From contig CAWDDB010000008.1 of the NCBI GenBank assembly GCA_963800975.1, forward strand, positions 372,001 to 436,000: a DNA stretch of 64,000 nucleotides, read 5' to 3'. The DNA comes from JALYGY01 sp963800975 (GTDB taxonomy: Bacteria; Actinomycetota; Rubrobacteria; Rubrobacterales; Rubrobacteraceae). The notes beneath the pieces were generated by a model. It had not been told where the DNA came from. It saw only the letters and a list, made by a program, of their open reading frames with translations, and searched no databases. This document shows, piece after piece, positions 59,742 to 64,000 of this stretch. Within the stretch, counting starts at the first letter, position 1. Each line of letters starts with the position of its first letter. The position numbers and the translations under genes are program-made.

Positions 59742-60557
59742 CTACTCTCCGTTCTCCAGCTTGGGCAACAAGGTCAGCCTACGGTAACGCATCCGGCGCT
59801 CGTTCAGCGGCACCTCGAACTCGGCCTCGCGGGCGAACTCGACCTCCCCGGTGGCCGCGGCATCGACCAGAGCGGCCAGGTCCTCCCGCTCCGAAGGCGA
59901 GAGGTCGCCGGCGTCGAGGGCGCGCTCCTCGCGCTCGAACAGCCTCACCCGGCGGGCGAACGAGATGAACACGCTGCACGGCTCGGGGCAGGGGATCTCA
60001 CCCTCGCCTCTCCCCGTCGCGAGCGGGGTGCTGTCGTCCACGTCCCATAGTCGCCTCTTCAGGCAGACCGCATCCTCGCAGCAGGCGCTGGCCGCGTCTC
60101 GCACACCCCTGTCCGAGAGGTGCTGGATCCTCTTGTAGATGCCGCTCTGCCGCGCGGCGTTCTCTCTGAAATGCGTAATCTGCAGCCTGCCCTCACGCTG
60201 CAGGAACCAGTGCGCGATTCCGGCCGGGTAGAGGTAGTCCATGGCGATCGCGAGCTCCCGCACCCCCGAGACCCTGACCTCCCAGCCGCGCCGAAGGTTC
60301 GGAGAGCTCTTGAGCGGCCTGTATTCGCCCCTCGCCGTTTGCTTGGATATCTCGCGCGCCGCTCGCGGGTTATCGTGAACCGTCAGGTGTGTAGCATTGG
60401 CGTCCTCAGTGTGGCACAGCGAGTAAGCGCCGCCCATGCCGCGCACGAGTACCTGGCCAAAGCCGCGTCCCTCCGATGACTCGTCCACCCACGCGGCGAA
60501 TGCCTCGCGGGACGCGGCCGCGATGCTCTTCGTGGCTTCAGGTGGCGCTTCTGGCAA
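59742..60557 (-). CDS. Cys-rich Fe-S protein, DR2241-like, paired with CbiX
   Basis: A 271-residue protein with five cysteines in a cluster-binding arrangement: SACCEDAVCLKRRLW (C159, C160, C165) and IPCPEPCSVFISFA (C190, C194). The rest has mixed alpha/beta character (MDYLYPAGIAHWFLQ, ITHFRENAARQSGIYKRIQH). It resembles the C-terminal Fe-S part of Deinococcus DR2241, where a CbiX domain is fused in front. Here the CbiX protein is separate, and its gene overlaps this one by 20 bases. A redox or metal-insertion role in sirohaem or cobalamin-type tetrapyrrole synthesis is inferred. Confidence 0.7.
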   Translation of the reverse strand: MPEAPPEATKSIAAASREAFAAWVDESSEGRGFGQVLVRGMGGAYSLCHTEDANATHLTVHDNPRAAREISKQTARGEYRPLKSSPNLRRGWEVRVSGVRELAIAMDYLYPAGIAHWFLQREGRLQITHFRENAARQSGIYKRIQHLSDRGVRDAASACCEDAVCLKRRLWDVDDSTPLATGRGEGEIPCPEPCSVFISFARRVRLFEREERALDAGDLSPSEREDLAALVDAAATGEVEFAREAEFEVPLNERRMRYRRLTLLPKLENGE

Positions 60558-61305
60558 CCCGATCCCCTCGCCTCGCGTCCGCGGCGCGGTCGGAGATAAG
60601 CTTCGCCATCGAAGGGTGGGTGCCGACCGGCGCCCCGTAGAAGATCGTCCTGTCCGAGCGCTCGGTGACCTCGCCCGTCAGCCCGAGGTCGGCGGGGATC
60701 GTCTCGCGCGTGTGCCAGCCCTCGGCTATGAACACGGGTATCAGCACGACGTTCTCGGCCTCGACACCCTCGACAACGGTCCCGATCTCGGGTTCTTGAT
60801 CCAGGAACCCGACCTCGACCTCGTCGAACAGGGCTCGCTCCCCGATGCGCTGAGCGTTGAGGTAGATGACGCCGCCCGAGTTCTTGTTGAGGTCGGTGCC
60901 GTGCCCGAGCAGGACGAGGGCGGTGCGCCCGGACGTCTCGCGCTCGTGCATCAGATCGCCGACCCGCTCGAGTATGACGTCTGCCATCCCTTCGAAGGTC
61001 CCGAGTGGCCCGGCGTACCGCACGGTCTTACGGCCCTTCCTGGTCACGGGGCCGCTGAGGCCGAGCTCCCTCGGTATGACCTGCTGGGTGAAGTATCCCT
61101 CCGAGATAAAGGCGGGGACGACCACCACGTCTTCGGACTCGACCGTGTCGAGTACGTGGCGCATCGAAGGCTCTTCCTTCCAGAAACACTCCACCACCTC
61201 GTCGAACTCAGCGGTTTGGCGGATGCGCGCGGCATGCTCGTATACGGGCAGGCTCGAGTCTCCATTCAGGTGCGAGCCATGTCCAACGATCACGAGCGCC
61301 CTCAC
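60538..61305 (-). CDS. cbiX: CbiX-type sirohydrochlorin chelatase, two-domain
   Basis: A 255-residue protein with two tandem CbiX repeats. Repeat one: ALVIVGHGSHLNGDSSLPVY (H9, H12) and VVPAFISEGYFTQQVIPREL. Repeat two: ALVLLGHGTDLNKNSGGVIY (H135) and LIPVFIAEGWHTRETIPADL. Long CbiX/SirB proteins insert Co or Fe into sirohydrochlorin for cobalamin or sirohaem. GTG start at 61305. Its end overlaps the Fe-S protein gene, so the two are coupled. No other tetrapyrrole genes are in the window, and the metal (Fe or Co) cannot be told from sequence. Confidence 0.88.
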   Translation of the reverse strand: MRALVIVGHGSHLNGDSSLPVYEHAARIRQTAEFDEVVECFWKEEPSMRHVLDTVESEDVVVVPAFISEGYFTQQVIPRELGLSGPVTRKGRKTVRYAGPLGTFEGMADVILERVGDLMHERETSGRTALVLLGHGTDLNKNSGGVIYLNAQRIGERALFDEVEVGFLDQEPEIGTVVEGVEAENVVLIPVFIAEGWHTRETIPADLGLTGEVTERSDRTIFYGAPVGTHPSMAKLISDRAADARRGDRVARSAT

Positions 61306-61402
61306 GAGTTGGGAACCCTCCTGGCCGAGTCAGTGCGCGTAATCATGAGCCGGATTTTATCCCAGAGCGTATCGGGGCAGGGTAAACCGTTCACCCTTCG
61401 CC

Positions 61403-62296
61403 TCATCGGCCCCTGTCGTAACCCCTGGCGGGCCTCAGGCGCCCGGTCAGAGCGCCGGGGCCGTGCTCGAGCGCCACGAGGAACGCGGCGGCGGCGACGG
61501 GCGGCTCCGTCGCGGAAGGCACGAGGCGCGGGTCGGCGCGCAGCAACCCGTCGAGGTTGGCGATCCCTTCCAGGCCTCGCCTGGAATGCACGCCCCCGGC
61601 CTTGAGTACCCCGTTGGCCATGCGGGAGACGTCCTCTGCTTCGCCGCTACCAGCCCGCCCGGCGACGTCCAGGTCGGGAACCTCCGCCAGGACCTCGAGA
61701 TAAGCCTGGACGAGCGCCCCCCGCACTGAATCCACGCGCGAAAGCGCGGTCAGCAGGGCAGGCCGCGCGAGTTCCCTGGTCACCTCGAACCCCCTGGCGT
61801 ACTCGCGCGCGAGCGCGTCCCTGGCGGCGGCGAAGCGAACCGCATCCCGGAGCGTGGCATCCCTGCCGGCGCCGAGCGCCATCCTGAGGGCGCCGGGGAG
61901 CGGTCCGTCGAACCCCGTTTCCTCCAGCGCGCGAGAGAAGGGGGCCAGGTCATCACGACCCAGTCGCGCGAGCACGCGCGAAGGTGTCTCGCCAAGCACA
62001 GCGGCGCGGGCGAGCGGGGCCAGGTAACCGATCCCTCGCGCGTCGGCAAAGCCAGCGATCGCCAGGGACGCAAGGGTCGCCCGCAGAACGGTCTCCCCCA
62101 CACCAAGGCGCCCGGCCTCAGCCAGCGCCTCTTGCGCCGGTAACGCGGCAAGCACGCGCGACTCGTGCGGTACGCCGCGGTCCACGTACCTCGATCCCGC
62201 GCCTGGCGTCGGGGCGCTGTACAGCAAGACGAGGGCCGTGGCGGCGCTGCTCGCCACCAGCGATTCGGGTACCGGATCTCTTTTCGACCGCTCCAT
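61403..62296 (-). CDS. CitG/MdcB-like triphosphoribosyl-dephospho-CoA synthase family protein
   Basis: A 297-residue all-helical protein. The pattern fits the CitG family as seen in archaea and actinobacteria: ASSAATALVLLYSAPTPGAG then DRGVPHES near the N-terminus, GIGYLAPLARAAVLGETPSR, LVQAYLEVLAEVPDLDVAGR and DLLRADPR-like ending AFLVALEHGPGALTGRL. Classical CitG makes the citrate-lyase or malonate-decarboxylase prosthetic group; no lyase genes are here, and archaeal homologues have other roles. It lies about 97 bases before the CbiX gene on the same strand. Confidence 0.72.
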   Translation of the reverse strand: MERSKRDPVPESLVASSAATALVLLYSAPTPGAGSRYVDRGVPHESRVLAALPAQEALAEAGRLGVGETVLRATLASLAIAGFADARGIGYLAPLARAAVLGETPSRVLARLGRDDLAPFSRALEETGFDGPLPGALRMALGAGRDATLRDAVRFAAARDALAREYARGFEVTRELARPALLTALSRVDSVRGALVQAYLEVLAEVPDLDVAGRAGSGEAEDVSRMANGVLKAGGVHSRRGLEGIANLDGLLRADPRLVPSATEPPVAAAAFLVALEHGPGALTGRLRPARGYDRGR

Positions 62297-62426
62297 CTCT
62301 CTGCGAAGTGCCTCCCTCGAGGAGCCCTAGCCGCAACCGACGTCGTTTTTCGCCCGGCTGGCCGCGCGAAAGCGTTAATATATACGACGCGATGGATAAT
62401 GCACCCGAGCGACGAGGGGCGCCGAG

Positions 62427-63566
62427 TTGAACACCGCCCAGAAGCCCTCCCTCATACGCGAAGATGCCTTCGAGACCGGCGGCCCAGAAGGGACCCTGGG
62501 CGCCGAGGAGGAACTGTGGCTCGCCGACCCAGAGACCCTGAAGCTAGCGGGCGGGGCGCAGAAGATACTTGCCTCCGAGCCAGAGGATCGGTTCTCGGGG
62601 GAGCTAATTGATTGCGAGATCGAGTCGAATACCGGCGTACACGCGGATCCGGCCGGGGTCGGCGGCGACCTGCTGTCGCGGCGCCGGATCCTGCTCGGGC
62701 ACGCCGACAGCCTGGGACGCCTCCTCGGCACCAGCGGGACCCATCCTATCGGGGACTGGCACGAGCAGGAGATCATAGATAAGCCCCATTACCAGCGTCT
62801 CAAGCGCAAACTGGGATGGCTGATCCGGCGCAACAACACGTTCTCGCTGCACGTCCACTACGCCGTTCGGGGCCGAGAGAAGGCCGTCTACCTCTTCGAC
62901 AGGCTGCGGGAGTACGTTCCGCACTTCCTGGCCCTCTCGGCGAACTCCCCCTTCTGGCAGGGCGAGGTGACAGACATGCAGTCGACCCGCGCCCTGATCT
63001 TCTCTCGCTCCATCCACCGCGCGGGCATGCCCGAGCCCCTTGGTTCCTGGGATGCCTACGCGAAGTACGTGGACTTCGCGCAACGCTCGGGAGCCATCGA
63101 CACGCTAGGGGAGATCTGGTGGGACGTTCGTCCCCATCCGGGCCTCGGGACCATCGAGTTGCGGGCCTTCGACGCGCAGACAGATCCGGCGCGCAGCGGC
63201 GCCCTTATCACGCTCTCGGCCGCGGTCTGCGATCTGCTCTGCGAAGAGTACGACTCGGGCGACCTGCGAGAGATCCGGCCGAACAGGGAGATCGAGGAGA
63301 ACAAGTGGAGCGCCCAACGCTACGGCATGGACGGCTACTTCTCGGACCACGACACGCACGAGGCCATCGAGACCCGCCGCGCGGTCGAGGTGCTGTTCGA
63401 ACAGCTGGATGCCTCGCCGAGCAGGGACCTCCGTCCCCTCCGCCTCCTCCTGGAGCAGCCAACGGAATCCGTCAGGCAGCTCGAGGTCTGGAACGAGACG
63501 GGGTCCCTGGTCGAGGTTACGCGGGACCTGGTGAGGAGGACCCGCCTCTCGGCAAGCCTAAAATAG
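62427..63566 (+). CDS. Carboxylate-amine ligase, GCS2 family (YbdK-like)
   Basis: A 379-residue protein of the glutamate-cysteine ligase family 2. LGAEEELWLADPETLKLAGG near the start, SGTHPIGDWHEQEIIDKPHY, NNTFSLHVHYAVRGREKAVY, FLALSANSPFWQGEVTDMQS and WDVRPHPGLGTIELRAFDAQ are all diagnostic. It ligates glutamate or a similar acid to an amine with ATP; actinobacterial members include EgtA-like and unknown-substrate enzymes. TTG start at 62427 after GAGGGGCG. Upstream a TAATATATAC-like AT-rich stretch near 62376 may be the promoter. Confidence 0.88.
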   Translation: MNTAQKPSLIREDAFETGGPEGTLGAEEELWLADPETLKLAGGAQKILASEPEDRFSGELIDCEIESNTGVHADPAGVGGDLLSRRRILLGHADSLGRLLGTSGTHPIGDWHEQEIIDKPHYQRLKRKLGWLIRRNNTFSLHVHYAVRGREKAVYLFDRLREYVPHFLALSANSPFWQGEVTDMQSTRALIFSRSIHRAGMPEPLGSWDAYAKYVDFAQRSGAIDTLGEIWWDVRPHPGLGTIELRAFDAQTDPARSGALITLSAAVCDLLCEEYDSGDLREIRPNREIEENKWSAQRYGMDGYFSDHDTHEAIETRRAVEVLFEQLDASPSRDLRPLRLLLEQPTESVRQLEVWNETGSLVEVTRDLVRRTRLSASLK

Positions 63567-63595
63567 CGTGAAACGTCGACGTTATCGTGCTATTT
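63561..63595. terminator. Bidirectional terminator at convergent stops
   Basis: Outer arms AAATAGC (63561-63567) and GCTATTT (63589-63595) enclose an inner perfect palindrome AACGTCGACGTT (63572-63583). The arms contain the stop codons of both the GCS2 gene and the small gene on the minus strand. Confidence 0.55.
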
Positions 63596-63724
63596 GCCGA
63601 GGACGCGGCGGGCGACCTGCTTCGTTACGACGCTGCGCACTTTCTCGTTGCTCAGGGCCTTGACGGCCAGCTGCCTGGCCTTCTTGTTCTTGAGTATCGT
63701 CAACGCTATCTTGGTCTTGTTCAC
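63590..63724 (-). CDS. 44-residue basic protein
   Basis: GTG at 63724 with GAGAGG about eight bases upstream opens a 44-codon frame, MNKTKIALTILKNKKARQLA then VKALSNEKVRSVVTKQVARR and VLGK, ending at the convergent terminator. It is strongly basic and probably a single amphipathic helix, which suggests nucleic-acid or membrane binding. It lies 26 bases after the topoisomerase IB stop on the same strand. It is short, and I recognise no family, but ribosome-binding site, codon use and terminator all support it. Confidence 0.6.
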   Translation of the reverse strand: MNKTKIALTILKNKKARQLAVKALSNEKVRSVVTKQVARRVLGK

Positions 63725-63750
63725 CAATCCGCCTCTCGGAAAATCGCTGG

Positions 63751-64000
63751 CTACGCGGCTTCACCCAGCTCCCGCCGGAGCTTCTTGTTCAACAGCTTGA
63801 GGAGGGCCTCTTCGCCTTCGGTCAGCCCGCCCTGCTCGGCGGCGATCACCTCTTCCAATCGCTCGCCGTAATAGGCTACCACGGAGCCTTCCAAGTAGTG
63901 GTCTATCACCCTAGGGCTGATGTAGGAGGCCCTGGCGATGTCGCGCGTGTTGCCGAGCCTACGCGCAACGTCGTCGACCGCCTCGAGCACGTTCTCGTCC
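63751..64000 (-). CDS. DNA topoisomerase IB, C-terminal fragment (cut by window edge)
   Basis: The visible 82 residues read AVDDVARRLGNTRDIARASY, then ISPRVIDHYLEGSVVAYYGE and a Glu-rich C-terminus. RASYISPRVIDHYLEGSV is the catalytic-tyrosine region of bacterial (poxvirus-like) topoisomerase IB, with Tyr in ASYISP as the DNA-linking residue. The enzyme relaxes supercoils by single-strand nicking. The gene extends beyond the right edge of the window. Confidence 0.85.
   Translation of the reverse strand, partial: DENVLEAVDDVARRLGNTRDIARASYISPRVIDHYLEGSVVAYYGERLEEVIAAEQGGLTEGEEALLKLLNKKLRRELGEAA

Noticed and set aside
1..64000. CRISPR arrays, insertion sequences, integrases, tRNA or rRNA genes
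   Set aside because: No regularly spaced repeats, transposase motifs or tRNA-like cloverleafs were seen on either strand. Reading by eye could miss a degenerate element.

Overview
The window reads as a chromosomal stretch of a GC-rich actinobacterium. The gene content (polyphosphate glucokinase, mannosyl/glucosylglycerate-type GH63 hydrolase, type II NADH dehydrogenase, class E sortase, frequent GTG/TTG starts, TTGAC-type -35 boxes) fits the Rubrobacter lineage best. That placement is inference from gene style; no rRNA or other marker gene is present. I saw no tRNA, rRNA, CRISPR array, transposase or phage gene.

Layout. 0-11 kb: end of an MFS transporter, SppA peptidase, a Fur-family regulator, a 626-residue coiled-coil protein, a large GT-C-like membrane protein, two divergent alkaline-phosphatase-superfamily enzymes (one a Cys-type sulfatase, one with Thr at the nucleophile position) and a hemolysin III protein. 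11-22 kb, mostly minus strand: PfpI/DJ-1 protein, RecQ, PgsA, NDH-2, YjbQ, HAD phosphatase, AlkA-like glycosylase, a MIP18/SufT-like protein, a pair of DnaA boxes, a Nudix CoA pyrophosphatase and a GH63 hydrolase. 22-25.5 kb: tartrate/isopropylmalate-type dehydrogenase, GT2 glycosyltransferase and a membrane phosphodiesterase.

25.6-37.9 kb is an iron-acquisition island with three transcription units: efeUOB (permease, imelysin lipoprotein, DyP peroxidase), flavodoxin plus PepSY membrane protein, and an Fe(III) ABC transporter (binding protein, fused permease, ATPase). Each unit is preceded by a Fur box of the form N-ATGA-NNN-TCAT-N (CGA in one left arm). Each also carries the same upstream arrangement: a CRP/FNR-like 16-mer, 17 bases, then a TTGAC -35 box. 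Two of the three promoters share identical spacing over about 100 bp although the spacers have diverged. This is the strongest new observation. A GT-C membrane protein and a nucleotide-sugar epimerase lie between units two and three.

37.9-52.8 kb: polyphosphate glucokinase, FolE, HAD and M29 peptidase genes, a frameshifted TIM-barrel isomerase, DUF72, a histone-deacetylase-like protein, a renalase-like flavoprotein, a small HTH gene with a palindrome over its -10, a 400-bp hairpin-rich gap ending in a terminator, CPBP protease, alpha/beta hydrolase, endonuclease IV with an XRE regulator, rhomboid protease, and a Zur-like regulator with a ZIP transporter. 52.8-56.4 kb is a sortase-PBP2-Lgt operon broken by about nine frameshifts, most likely a local sequence-quality problem. 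56.6-64 kb: second CPBP protease, phosphomannomutase, BON protein, a CbiX chelatase overlapping a Cys-rich Fe-S protein, a CitG-like protein, a glutamate-cysteine-ligase-like enzyme, a 44-residue basic protein, and the end of topoisomerase IB.
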